From the NCBI RefSeq assembly GCF_012935695.1, contig NZ_CP052859.1:3451001-3515000 (forward strand): a stretch of 64,000 nucleotides of DNA. The letters run 5' to 3'. The first letter of the stretch is position 1; each line of letters begins with the position of its first letter. The notes beneath the pieces were generated by a model, which was not told the origin of the DNA, did not search any database, and saw only the letters and a program-made list of their open reading frames with translations. Shown here piece by piece: positions 8,261 to 16,904 of the stretch. Source of the DNA: Pseudomonas sp. ADAK18. GTDB taxonomy: Bacteria; Pseudomonadota; Gammaproteobacteria; Pseudomonadales; Pseudomonadaceae. The translations under genes were made by a program, and so were the position numbers.

Positions 8261-8959
8261 ATGGCGCAGATGGGACGCCCCCGCAGCTTCGACCGCGATC
8301 AAGCCATCGAACAGGCCTTGCACCTGTTCTGGCAGCACGGCTACGACGCCACTTCCTTGAGCCAATTGAAAGCCGGCCTGGGTGGGGGGATTTCCGCACC
8401 GAGTTTTTACGCCGCCTTTGGTTCCAAGGACGCGCTGTTCCAGGAATGCGTGCAACGCTACCTGGCGACATTTGCCCAGGTCACCGAATGCCTGTGGGAT
8501 ACAACCCTGCTGCCCCGGCGGGCCATCGAAACGGCGCTGCGCCAGTCGGCGCGCATGCAGTGTGAAGACGGCCACCCGAAAGGCTGCATGGTGGCGATGG
8601 GCGTGATGAGCGCGCCCTCCCCGGAGAGTTCCCATGTCACCGCAGCGCTGACCCGCTCCCGGCTGCGTACCCGTGCCGGGATCAAAGCCTGTGTCGAACG
8701 CGGCATCGCCACCGGGCAATTACCGGCCAATGCCCACGCCCTGGCCACGGTGTTCGACAGCTTCCTCCAGGGGATTTCCATCCTCGCCCGGGATGGCGTG
8801 GGCCATGAGGTGATTGATGCCGCCATCTCTCACCTCATGCTGGCCTGGGACCTGTCAGCCGCTACCGCGCCGCCCACTCATCGCGGTACTGCAACAGAAA
8901 ATCCACGAACGCCCGGACCCGATGCGGCACGTAACGACCATGGGGATATAGCAAGGTAA
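8261..8959 (+). CDS. TetR-family transcriptional repressor
   Basis: 232-residue regulator. The N-terminal helix-turn-helix (residues about 10-60: DQAIEQALHLFWQHGYDATS, then GISAPSFYAAFGSKDALF) is clear. The C-terminal ligand domain is of the YbjK/AcrR-like type with CMVAMGVMSA. The start MAQMGRPRSFDRDQA follows AGAGGATTTCGTC. Divergent from the MFS gene, it is likely its repressor. The last ~30 residues look unstructured and overlap the end of the convergent LysR gene by 98 bases, so the original stop may have been lost. Confidence 0.9.
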   Translation: MAQMGRPRSFDRDQAIEQALHLFWQHGYDATSLSQLKAGLGGGISAPSFYAAFGSKDALFQECVQRYLATFAQVTECLWDTTLLPRRAIETALRQSARMQCEDGHPKGCMVAMGVMSAPSPESSHVTAALTRSRLRTRAGIKACVERGIATGQLPANAHALATVFDSFLQGISILARDGVGHEVIDAAISHLMLAWDLSAATAPPTHRGTATENPRTPGPDAARNDHGDIAR

Positions 8960-9785
8960 AGGGCCGCGAGCGACCGCCGTAAGGTTGCAGTACCTCTACC
9001 AGGCTGCCGTTGGCCAGTTCCTCTTCGACAATGAACCGGTAGGTCTGGAACAACCCGGCGCCATGTTTGGCCAGGGTCACACCACCCAGCACATCGTCCG
9101 AACAGCTGTAACCGGCCTCACCGGAAAACTCCTGCTCCTTACCGTTGACCTGGAACAGCCAGGCGATGCGTCGCCCATTGCTCGGCAACTCGTACTGGAT
9201 GCATTCGTGGGCGGGCAGATCCTCCAGGGTCTGGGGCGTGCCGGCACGTTGCAGGTAGGACGGCGCAGCGATCACCACCAGCCGGGCGTCCTCCAGCAAA
9301 CGGGCAATCAGGCCTGAGTCCGGCTGGGCGCGCACGCGGATCGCCAGGTCATAGCCTTCGGCGACGAAATCGATGTTGCGGTTGCTGATATGCACATCCA
9401 CCGTGACCTGCGGGTAAAGCGCACGAAACTTCGGCAGCAACGGCAAGATCCGATGATGGCCGTAGGTGGTCGGGATGCTGAGGCGCAGCAGCCCGGACGG
9501 CACCGACTGCGCGCCCATCACTTCCTGCTGTGCCTCCACCAACTGCGTCAACGCTTGCCGGCACTGTTCGAAGAAGGTTCGGCCAGCGTCCGTCAGGCGA
9601 ATGCTGCGGGTAGTGCGGACAAACAACCGCGCCCCCAGGCGCTCCTCGAGGCGAGAAATACTGCGGCTGATCGCTGCCGGTGTGACACCTGCCGCCTGCG
9701 CGGCGGCGGTAAAGCTTTTAGCCTCGGCAGCCAGGCAAAACAGTTCGATGCTACCCAACTGCACGTCTTCAAAATGGCGTTTCAT
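8862..9785 (-). CDS. LysR-family transcriptional regulator
   Basis: 307-residue regulator with an N-terminal winged helix-turn-helix (residues about 10-68: FTAAAQAAGVTPAAISRSIS, LEERLGARLFVRTTRSIRLT). A substrate-binding-like effector domain (about 95-300) follows. The sequence is of the CrgA/DmlR-like group. It follows the DUF2938 gene on the same strand by 63 bases, and its 3' end overlaps the TetR gene tail. Its targets cannot be told from the sequence. Confidence 0.92.
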   Translation of the reverse strand: MKRHFEDVQLGSIELFCLAAEAKSFTAAAQAAGVTPAAISRSISRLEERLGARLFVRTTRSIRLTDAGRTFFEQCRQALTQLVEAQQEVMGAQSVPSGLLRLSIPTTYGHHRILPLLPKFRALYPQVTVDVHISNRNIDFVAEGYDLAIRVRAQPDSGLIARLLEDARLVVIAAPSYLQRAGTPQTLEDLPAHECIQYELPSNGRRIAWLFQVNGKEQEFSGEAGYSCSDDVLGGVTLAKHGAGLFQTYRFIVEEELANGSLVEVLQPYGGRSRPFTLLYPHGRYVPHRVRAFVDFLLQYRDEWAAR

Positions 9786-9848
9786 AAGTCACTACACCGC
9801 CTATCAGCCCAAGTACCTGAATCTATCCCTGACACCTAAATACAGCCA

Positions 9849-10340
9849 TCAACGTCCAACAAGCACCATCACCCAAGCCGTCAGGTATAACCCCACACCA
9901 AAAACGGCATGGCCCGCGAGGCTGCGCAACCGAGCAACATTGGGCTTGGGTGTCCGCGATGCTGCAACACCCGCCCCCATCGCCGGTTGCAACACGAAGA
10001 ACGGCGCCACGACCGAGACCACGCCAAAAGTGAGCGCGGGCAGGAACGACGGCTGGCGTGCCCATTCAAGCCCCACGAGCAACAATAGCAACGCCGCGAA
10101 AACAACCCCGATGGCGTAATGAATCCCCCACCCCAGCGGACCTTCCCCAGCAACGGGCGATGATTTCGCGATACTGGCATGCATCCAGCGTCCACGCGGC
10201 AGGTGGCCGACCCACCGACCCACCATGGAAAAATCCAGAGAGGGCACGCCAAAACAGCGTTTGAGCAACAACGCCCAAAGGTCCATGACGAGGGTTGCGC
10301 CGACACCGATCACCACCGAGTACACAAAATATTCAGCCAT
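9849..10340 (-). CDS. DUF2938 family membrane protein
   Basis: 163-residue predicted inner-membrane protein of about four helices (VYSVVIGVGATLVMDLWALL; IGVVFAALLLLLVGL; TFGVVSVVAPFFVL; YLTAWVMVLVG). It carries the DUF2938 hallmark GRWVGHLPRGRWMHASIA in the first loop. The function is unknown. It is divergent from an ArsR-rhodanese gene with a strong palindrome between them, so it probably belongs to that regulon. Confidence 0.85.
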   Translation of the reverse strand: MAEYFVYSVVIGVGATLVMDLWALLLKRCFGVPSLDFSMVGRWVGHLPRGRWMHASIAKSSPVAGEGPLGWGIHYAIGVVFAALLLLLVGLEWARQPSFLPALTFGVVSVVAPFFVLQPAMGAGVAASRTPKPNVARLRSLAGHAVFGVGLYLTAWVMVLVGR

Positions 10341-10402
10341 GCTGCTGCTCCTTTCTGATCGTTGAAAGTGAGAGCAGCAAATCAGCCAATGTTCTCACCA
10401 AA

Positions 10403-10434
10403 CCAAACATTCAATTAATTGATTGAATGTTTGG
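10403..10434. promoter_or_regulatory. Perfect 13-base-arm operator for the ArsR-rhodanese regulator
   Basis: CCAAACATTCAAT (10403-10415) and ATTGAATGTTTGG (10422-10434) are exact reverse complements around a 6-base spacer. The site lies 20 bases before the arsR-like start and 62 bases before the divergent DUF2938 start. That suits a winged-helix ArsR dimer controlling both directions. Confidence 0.75.
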
Positions 10435-10454
10435 GCGATGCTAGGATCTTTCCC

Positions 10455-11117
10455 ATGAAACCGTCAAGCCCCCCACTTCCTCCCGAGCACTTCACCGCGC
10501 TGGCGGAAATTGCCCGAACGTTGGGCCATGCCCATCGCCTCGCCCTGCTTGAGTACATCGCTCAAGAAGAACGCTCTGTCGAACATCTGGCCGAGCTGTC
10601 CGGCGTGTCTGTCGCCAATGCCTCCCAGCATTTGCAGCAGCTCAAGCGGGCGGGCATCGTGCAGACTCGCCGGGACGGCAAGCGCGTGCTGTATAGCCTG
10701 GGCGCCGGTCCGGTGGCGCCGTTGCTGGAAGCGCTGCGTAACTATCTGGCGTTCCAGCATGCCGAGATACGCGAGGTCGCCCTGGACAGCCTCTCCCGGC
10801 GTGAACGCCTGGAAGGCATCTCCATCGAAGAGTTACTGGCGCAGATGCAAAACGAGAGCGTGGTGCTGCTGGATGTGCGGCCGGAAGATGAATTCGCTTC
10901 CGGCCATTTGCCCGGCGCGCTCAACATCCCCGCGCAAGAGCTGCAACGGCGGCTGGCAGAGCTGCCTCCAGGCAGGCAGGTCGTCGCCTACTGTCGCGGG
11001 CCTTACTGCGTACTGTCCACCGATGCCGTCAACACACTGCATGCCCATGGCCTGCCCGCCCGCAGGCTGCGCGCCGGGTTTGACGACTGGAAAGCGGCTG
11101 GCCTGAGCGTGGAATGA
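10455..11117 (+). CDS. ArsR-family regulator fused to a rhodanese domain
   Basis: 220-residue protein. Residues about 8-95 form an ArsR winged helix (HRLALLEYIAQEERSVEHLA, SGVSVANASQHLQQLKRAGI), and residues about 125-218 form a rhodanese domain (LLDVRPEDEFASGHLPGALN) with the active-site loop CRGPYC. The catalytic cysteine is present, so sulfur chemistry may be the signal: family members answer to persulfide or reactive sulfur. The start at 10455 is chosen because the upstream in-frame ATG at 10419 lies inside the operator palindrome. The GNAT gene follows directly. Confidence 0.92.
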   Translation: MKPSSPPLPPEHFTALAEIARTLGHAHRLALLEYIAQEERSVEHLAELSGVSVANASQHLQQLKRAGIVQTRRDGKRVLYSLGAGPVAPLLEALRNYLAFQHAEIREVALDSLSRRERLEGISIEELLAQMQNESVVLLDVRPEDEFASGHLPGALNIPAQELQRRLAELPPGRQVVAYCRGPYCVLSTDAVNTLHAHGLPARRLRAGFDDWKAAGLSVE

Positions 11118-11140
11118 CTCGCAAAACCATCGGAAATGAA

Positions 11141-11575
11141 ATGATCAGAAACCTTGAACCGTCTGACTTGGATGCCGTCCTCGACATCTGGCTCGACGCC
11201 TCGCTGAAAGCCCATGACTTTATCGACCCCACCTTCTGGCGGTCCCAGGTCGAGAACATGCGCAACCTGTATCTCCCCGCCTCAGAGACCTACGTCATTG
11301 AACGCGAAACACGGGTGGTGGGCTTTTATTCATTGCTCGACAGCCAATTGGCCGCACTGTTTGTCGCCCCCGACTGCCAGGGCCAAGGCATGGGCAAACA
11401 ATTGATTGCCCATGCCAAAACACAACGCGCCGTACTGACCCTGGCGGTTTACAAAAACAACCAACCCAGTTGCCAGTTCTATCTTTCACAAGGGTTTGTG
11501 GTGACCCACGAGCAGACCGACGAACAGACCGGGCAACCGGAATACCTGATGAGTAGCGTCGGCACTCATCCTTAG
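11141..11575 (+). CDS. GNAT-family N-acetyltransferase
   Basis: 144-residue acetyltransferase with the acetyl-CoA binding motif FVAPDCQGQGMGKQLIAHAK (Q/R-x-x-G-x-G/A) and a C-terminal FYLSQGFVVTHEQTDEQTGQ typical of the YjaB-like group. An earlier ATG at 11114 overlaps the stop of the preceding gene (ATGA) and could couple translation. Homologs normally begin MIRNLEPSD, hence 11141. The substrate is unknown. Confidence 0.85.
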   Translation: MIRNLEPSDLDAVLDIWLDASLKAHDFIDPTFWRSQVENMRNLYLPASETYVIERETRVVGFYSLLDSQLAALFVAPDCQGQGMGKQLIAHAKTQRAVLTLAVYKNNQPSCQFYLSQGFVVTHEQTDEQTGQPEYLMSSVGTHP

Positions 11576-11600
11576 TAATCCGTCATCACCACATGGCGCC

Positions 11601-12452
11601 TCAGTTCCGTGTATCAAAATCCGCCGCATCATGCCGCTCGCGCATCTGCTCGTCAGGCTCCCCGGAGACACGGTTAACCCGGCGCCCACGCTGCACCGCC
11701 GGACGCGCATCGATGGCATCGGCCCAACGCACGACGTGCTTGTAGTCCTGCACCGAGAGGAACTCGGCGGCGCCATACAACCGACCTTTCACCAGGCCGC
11801 CATACCACGGCCAGATGGCGATGTCGGCAATGGTGTACTCATCGCCGGCGATGTATTCACTCACCGCCAATTGTTTGTCCAACACGTCGAGCTGGCGCTT
11901 GGTTTCCATCGCGAAGCGGTCAATGGCGTACTGGATCTTGGTCGGTGCGTAGGCATAGAAATGACCAAACCCGCCGCCCAGGTACGGCGCACTGCCCATC
12001 TGCCAGAACAACCACGACAGGCACTCAGCACGAGCAGCCGGTTCGGTGGGCAGGAACGCGCCGAACTTCTCCGCCAGGTATTGCAGGATCGCCCCCGACT
12101 CGAAGACCCGGATCGGTTTCGCACCGCTGCGGTCCATCAGCGCGGGAATTTTCGAGTTGGGGTTCACCGACACAAAACCGCTGCCAAACTGGTCGCCCTC
12201 GCCGATCCGGATCAACCATGCGTCGTACTCTGCGCCCTGATGACCGAGAGCCAACAGCTCTTCCAGCAAGATGGTGACCTTCTGCCCATTCGGCGTGGCC
12301 AGGGAATACAGCTGGAGCGGGTGACGCCCCACCGGTAGCGCCTGATCGTGGGTCGCGCCGGCGATGGGCCGATTGATGTTGGCGAAGGCGCCGCCGTTCT
12401 CGGTGTCCCAGGTCCAGACTTTGGGCGGCAGGTAGTCAGATGAATCGGTCAT
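11601..12452 (-). CDS. yghU: Glutathione-dependent disulfide-bond oxidoreductase YghU
   Basis: 283-residue cytosolic glutathione transferase-fold protein of the Nu class. It has the long family N-terminal arm (YLPPKVWTWDTENGGAFANI), the thioredoxin-like domain with NPNSKIPALMD and FESGAILQYLAEKFG, and the helical domain with YTIADIAIWPWYGGL. Length and sequence match E. coli YghU, which binds two glutathiones and reduces disulfides and peroxides. Monocistronic. Confidence 0.93.
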   Translation of the reverse strand: MTDSSDYLPPKVWTWDTENGGAFANINRPIAGATHDQALPVGRHPLQLYSLATPNGQKVTILLEELLALGHQGAEYDAWLIRIGEGDQFGSGFVSVNPNSKIPALMDRSGAKPIRVFESGAILQYLAEKFGAFLPTEPAARAECLSWLFWQMGSAPYLGGGFGHFYAYAPTKIQYAIDRFAMETKRQLDVLDKQLAVSEYIAGDEYTIADIAIWPWYGGLVKGRLYGAAEFLSVQDYKHVVRWADAIDARPAVQRGRRVNRVSGEPDEQMRERHDAADFDTRN

Positions 12453-12635
12453 GTTCAGTACTCCTGAGGTGCTAGCGGATCAATGCATCGATCCAGACTA
12501 AACCAAAGGTTGGTGGCTGGTCACACAATGGATACCGTCGCCCACTCCTTCACGGCGAGAACAATCCACTGGCGCAGAGCTTCAGTGAATGGTTAATTGG
12601 CAACCTGGCAGCATGAGCGATGCGTGAGGTTCGAG

Positions 12636-13145
12636 ATGGCTGAAGGACTTGAAGATATTCTGGCCGAGCATCTGGCGGTGATGTTTTGTGGCATCAACCC
12701 CGGCATGACGGCCGCCACTCAAGGGCACCACTTTGCGGGCCGCAGCAATCGTTTCTGGCGCACGCTGCATTTGGCCGGTTTTACTCCGGAAGAAATACAC
12801 CCAGAAAACGATCGAAGCATTTTGCAGTCTCGATGTGGGTTAACCACCGTCGTCGAACGGCCCACCGCCCGCGCGGATCAACTGTCCTTGCATGAATTCA
12901 AGGCCGCTGCGGTGAGTTTTGAACAGAAGGTCGCACGCTACTCACCACGTTTCGTGGCGTTTCTGGGCAAGGCGGCGTACAGCGCGTTGTCGGGGCAACG
13001 GGATATTGCCTGGGGGCTTCAGCCACAGAAGTTTGGGGGCGCATCGGTATGGGTTTTACCCAATCCCAGCGGGCTCAATCGCAGGTTTTCCCTGGAGCAA
13101 CTGGTGAGTGCGTACCGCCAGTTGCGGTTGGCGGCAGAGCGCTAA
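12636..13145 (+). CDS. mug: G/U mismatch-specific DNA glycosylase Mug
   Basis: 169-residue DNA repair enzyme that excises uracil or ethenocytosine opposite guanine. The active-site motif GINPGMTAA (family GINPG, Asn catalytic) is at about residues 19-27, and the DNA-intercalation motif NPSGLNR is near the C terminus. The start at 12636 (MAEGLEDILAEHL) matches E. coli Mug and has GTGAGG upstream. The stop overlaps the end of the convergent GGDEF/EAL gene by four bases. Confidence 0.93.
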   Translation: MAEGLEDILAEHLAVMFCGINPGMTAATQGHHFAGRSNRFWRTLHLAGFTPEEIHPENDRSILQSRCGLTTVVERPTARADQLSLHEFKAAAVSFEQKVARYSPRFVAFLGKAAYSALSGQRDIAWGLQPQKFGGASVWVLPNPSGLNRRFSLEQLVSAYRQLRLAAER

Positions 13146-15706
13146 TCGGTGCGGTGCCCGATCAGGTCACTGATCGCCTGCGCATCCATCGGCTGGCTCA
13201 GGTAGAACCCCTGTGCTTCATCGCACTGTACGTCCTTCAAAGCCTTGAGCTGATCGATGGTTTCCACGCCTTCGGCGGTCACTGTCAGCGAAAGCGCCCG
13301 GCCCAGGCCGACGATGGCCTGGATGATCGACTGATCGCCGCCGCTGGCGGTCAGGCCACCGACAAAACTGCGGTCGATTTTCAGCCCGTCGAACGGGAAT
13401 GAGCGCAGGTAACTCAGCGACGAATAGCCCGTGCCAAAGTCATCCATCAGCAAGCGCACGCCCAGGGTCTTGAGGCCCTGCATGATGCTCAAGGCCATCT
13501 TCTCGTCGTTGAGCATCACGCTTTCGGTCAGCTCCAACTCCAACCGCGCCGGGTTCAAGCCGGTGTCGGCCAGCACCGATTTGACCCGTGCCACCAAGTG
13601 CCCACGCTGGAACTCGGTGGAGGACAAGTTGACCGAAATCATCACGTCGTCAGGCCACAGAGCGGCAGCCTTGCAGGCCGCGTGCAGCACCCAATTGCTC
13701 AGCGGCAGGATCAGTCCGGTTTCCTCGGCAATCGGGATAAAGACATCCGGCCCCAGCAACCCGCGCTGCGGATGTTCCCAACGCACCAGGGCCTCGGCGC
13801 CGGCCAGGTGCTTGCCTTCAATGCGGTAGCGCGGCTGGAAATCCAGGCGCAGTTCCTCGTTCTTGATCGCGTGACGCAAGTCGCTTTCGAGTTGGCGGCG
13901 TTCAATGATGCGTGCATTCATGTCGCCGGCATAAAAACGCCAGGTATTGCGGCCACCGTCCTTGGCTTCGTAGAGCGCGATGTCGGCGTAGCGTAAAAGC
14001 TCTTCGGCCAGGATGGCATCCGCCGGCGCCATGGCAATGCCGATGCTGGCACTGATAAACACTTCGTGCTCAGTGATATAAAACGGCAACTCGATGCTGT
14101 CGATCAGGCGCTTGCACAAGCTCTCCACCTCCAGCGGCGAACTCATGTTCGCCACCACCAGCACAAACTCGTCGCCGCCAATGCGCGCCACCAGGTCATC
14201 GCCCCGCAGGCAGCCCTGCAAACGGCGAGACACCTGGTTGAGCACCTCGTCACCTGCCGCGTGCCCCAGCAAATCATTGACCGGTTTGAAGCGGTCCAGG
14301 TCGACACTGAGCATTACCAACGGCCTTTCCAGTGTCGGTGAGGCTTTGAGCTTGCCCTCCAGAAACTCCTGCATCCGCGTGCGGTTGGCCAACCCCGTCA
14401 AGGCGTCGTGCTGCGACAAGTATTCAATACGCCGCCGGGCTTCGACCTCTTCGGTGATGTCGCTGGCAGTGCCTCGATACCCTCGCCCAGGTATCTCACG
14501 CACCGACAGCCGGCAGATGTGCACCTTGCCGTCGCCAGACAGGTAGTTGCACTGCACAATCGCATTGACGCGGCGGGCGTGGTCCTTGAACCAGATGGAC
14601 AGCGGGCCCTGATCGGATGTCAGTAGGTCATCCACCGCATGCCCCAGGCACTCGGCCCGGGCGAGACCGGTGATCACTTCAAAACGCTCCGACAGGTAGG
14701 TGAACCGCAGATGAACGTCTACCTCCCAGATCCAGTCGGAGGCCGCCTCAGCTACATCGCGAAAGCGCTCCTCGCTGATAGCCAGGGCCGCACGACTGGC
14801 TTGCAAGGTGGCGTAATTGCTGTCCATGACCCGCGCTGCGGCGGTAGTCCGGCGCTGAATGTACCAGGCCATCAGGCCGAATATCAGGCCGGCCACAGCG
14901 ATCAGCGGCACTACCAGGACCAGCAACTGATGCCCAGGATCGTCTGACGTCCATTGCACAACACCGGCGTTGTCTCTGAGTTCCAGGGTCGGTGCGCTTG
15001 CCGAACCCACGCCAGTCGGGGCCACCTGCAAACCCTCTACACCAAAATCCCGCCCCAGCGCTTCCAGTCGTTCAGGCCCCAGCTTGGCGACGAATATCAG
15101 CACCGACGCAGGACCGGCATCGGCCTTCACGTTCGGATCGGTTCCCGGGGTGAGCGCAGCGGCCGCCAGCACCGCGGGTGTACCGTCTGCGTTAATAAGC
15201 CGACTGATGGACTGACCGTCGGCGGCGTCTTTTCGGGCCTGGGCCAACAGCGTGTCAATCGGTGAGTGCAACCAGTCCTGCACGGCAACAGACTGCAACT
15301 GGCCATCAATCACCGAGTACACCGTACGGCCCGCAGGGTCGACCACAAAGACCCCCTGAAACCCCAGGTCGGTGGACAATGTAGAGCCGACGTTTTGCCG
15401 GACAAAAGCCCATTCCACATCGACTTTCTGATGCAGGTTCTGGTAGGCGTCACCCCAGAACGCATAGTCCTTGACCGTGGAGCCCGCCGTCCTTTCAACC
15501 GACAGCAGGGCATTTTCGATATCCAGTCGATTGTGTTCACCGGCATCGTGGTTCAGGTGATGCGCGATGGAGATCAGCAACACTCCCACCAACAGAAACA
15601 TCGCCAGCAAAAGCGCCGAGCAGGCCAGCAAAGAGGCCCGTGCAGCCGCGAGATTGGAGGTTTTACCCTCCGGCGAAGACTTGAGATCAACGCTGAGCTT
15701 TTCCAT
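13142..15706 (-). CDS. CHASE4-PAS-GGDEF-EAL cyclic-di-GMP sensor protein
   Basis: 854-residue membrane signalling protein. A transmembrane helix lies at about 27-50, a periplasmic CHASE4-type sensor at 52-250, a second helix at 261-282 and PAS at 306-420. The GGDEF domain (430-590) has intact GGDEF (510-514) and the inhibitory I-site RGDD (501-504). The EAL domain (600-850) has intact EAL (638-640) and DDFGTGYSS. Both catalytic domains look competent, so the protein could make or degrade c-di-GMP depending on the periplasmic and PAS signals. It has no operon partner. Confidence 0.93.
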   Translation of the reverse strand: MEKLSVDLKSSPEGKTSNLAAARASLLACSALLLAMFLLVGVLLISIAHHLNHDAGEHNRLDIENALLSVERTAGSTVKDYAFWGDAYQNLHQKVDVEWAFVRQNVGSTLSTDLGFQGVFVVDPAGRTVYSVIDGQLQSVAVQDWLHSPIDTLLAQARKDAADGQSISRLINADGTPAVLAAAALTPGTDPNVKADAGPASVLIFVAKLGPERLEALGRDFGVEGLQVAPTGVGSASAPTLELRDNAGVVQWTSDDPGHQLLVLVVPLIAVAGLIFGLMAWYIQRRTTAAARVMDSNYATLQASRAALAISEERFRDVAEAASDWIWEVDVHLRFTYLSERFEVITGLARAECLGHAVDDLLTSDQGPLSIWFKDHARRVNAIVQCNYLSGDGKVHICRLSVREIPGRGYRGTASDITEEVEARRRIEYLSQHDALTGLANRTRMQEFLEGKLKASPTLERPLVMLSVDLDRFKPVNDLLGHAAGDEVLNQVSRRLQGCLRGDDLVARIGGDEFVLVVANMSSPLEVESLCKRLIDSIELPFYITEHEVFISASIGIAMAPADAILAEELLRYADIALYEAKDGGRNTWRFYAGDMNARIIERRQLESDLRHAIKNEELRLDFQPRYRIEGKHLAGAEALVRWEHPQRGLLGPDVFIPIAEETGLILPLSNWVLHAACKAAALWPDDVMISVNLSSTEFQRGHLVARVKSVLADTGLNPARLELELTESVMLNDEKMALSIMQGLKTLGVRLLMDDFGTGYSSLSYLRSFPFDGLKIDRSFVGGLTASGGDQSIIQAIVGLGRALSLTVTAEGVETIDQLKALKDVQCDEAQGFYLSQPMDAQAISDLIGHRTD

Positions 15707-15801
15707 AGTGCTCCAGGTGCCATGGCGACCTAAGAACCCGCACCGAAAATCACACTGCGCACGCGAAGGTGCGCGACTGCTTGCTCATAGAAGATAGACA
15801 C

Positions 15802-15832
15802 TTTTTCAGGAGGCCTCAGGTTTCCTGAAAAA
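15802..15832. repeat. Inverted repeat downstream of the DUF2157-like pair
   Basis: TTTTTCAGGA (15802-15811) and TCCTGAAAAA (15823-15832) are perfect arms around an 11-base loop. The T-runs lie inside the outer arms rather than after the hairpin, so termination of the leftward operon is possible but not textbook. Confidence 0.5.
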
Positions 15833-15875
15833 AAGCCCATGGCTCGTCGAGCCCAACGTCTTCGGACGCCCAAGC

Positions 15876-16904
15876 TCAGCTATATGAAGCCACCGCCCGG
15901 CGCTTCTGGCGCTGCGACTCCAGCCAGATCACCAGCACCAGCAAACCACCTCCGGCGATCAGCAAACTGAGCAGCCAACCCAGGGTTTCGGCCAGTTGGG
16001 TGAAGAACAGGGTGTACAACTGGATGATCAAAAACGTCACGCCATACCCCACCAGCATGCCAAACCGCAATCGCAGACCCAACGCCAACACGCCGAGGCT
16101 GACGGCGGCCCACAGCAGGTTGAACATCAGCAGTTCACCGTCCTCGGCAAAATGCCACGGCCCGTCGATCAAGTCGTAACTGCCAAACAGCGACAGCAAC
16201 CACAGGGACATTTCACCGACAAACAAACCGCAGGAAATCCATACCTTGGCAAACCCGCTGTAGCGGGCCAGCAACCCGGCCTCACACCGTAGATGCACGG
16301 CCCCCGCAGCCACCAGCAGCGCTGCAGCGCCGAGAAAACGCAGCGGATAGTTCATGCCGAACCAGTAGGCGCCCCAGCCGGACACATAGCCGCTGCGGCC
16401 ACCAAACCAGACAAAAAACAACACGCTGCACAACGTCAGCAGCAACACATTGCCCAAGGCATAGCTGAGCACCAGCAGCACCAGCAGATCGATCAGCAGC
16501 AGCGCCGGCCAGTTGCCGGAGCCATCCGAATAGATCATGCCCACCACAAAGCTCACACCGATCAACGCAAAGCCACCCAGCAGCTCGGCGGTGCTGCCCA
16601 GCATCCTCAAGCCTCTGCCGGGCAACCAGCGCCCGACGGCGAACAGGCCCAGGGTCAGCACCGACAGGCTGATCGCCAGTTTGGGCAGGGTGAACGTCAG
16701 GTGCTCGCGCAGAAGCAACAGCAGACCGGCCGCCAGGCTAATGGCACCGAAGGTCAGAAACCAACGCCCGAGTGAGCGCCAGTCCCATCGGATCAAGGGG
16801 TACAGTTCACCGATACGGCTGTGGGCAGCGGGATCGATCTGCCCCTCGCGCAGCCATTGATCAAGGGCATCGTGGACTTGTCGATTGCGCCGATCCGGGC
16901 TCAT
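15876..16904 (-). CDS. DUF2157-like multi-pass membrane protein
   Basis: 342-residue protein with a short soluble N-terminal helix region (VHDALDQWLREGQIDPAAHS) followed by about ten hydrophobic segments. The plan resembles DUF2157 membrane proteins and is shared with the upstream neighbour, whose stop codon overlaps its start (ATGA). The two probably arose by duplication and act together. No catalytic motif is recognised and the function is unknown. Confidence 0.7.
   Translation of the reverse strand: MSPDRRNRQVHDALDQWLREGQIDPAAHSRIGELYPLIRWDWRSLGRWFLTFGAISLAAGLLLLLREHLTFTLPKLAISLSVLTLGLFAVGRWLPGRGLRMLGSTAELLGGFALIGVSFVVGMIYSDGSGNWPALLLIDLLVLLVLSYALGNVLLLTLCSVLFFVWFGGRSGYVSGWGAYWFGMNYPLRFLGAAALLVAAGAVHLRCEAGLLARYSGFAKVWISCGLFVGEMSLWLLSLFGSYDLIDGPWHFAEDGELLMFNLLWAAVSLGVLALGLRLRFGMLVGYGVTFLIIQLYTLFFTQLAETLGWLLSLLIAGGGLLVLVIWLESQRQKRRAVASYS

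Noticed and set aside
15802..15832. Textbook terminator after the DUF2157-like genes
   Set aside because: The T-runs are inside the stem arms and no T-run follows on either strand, so it is listed only as an inverted repeat.
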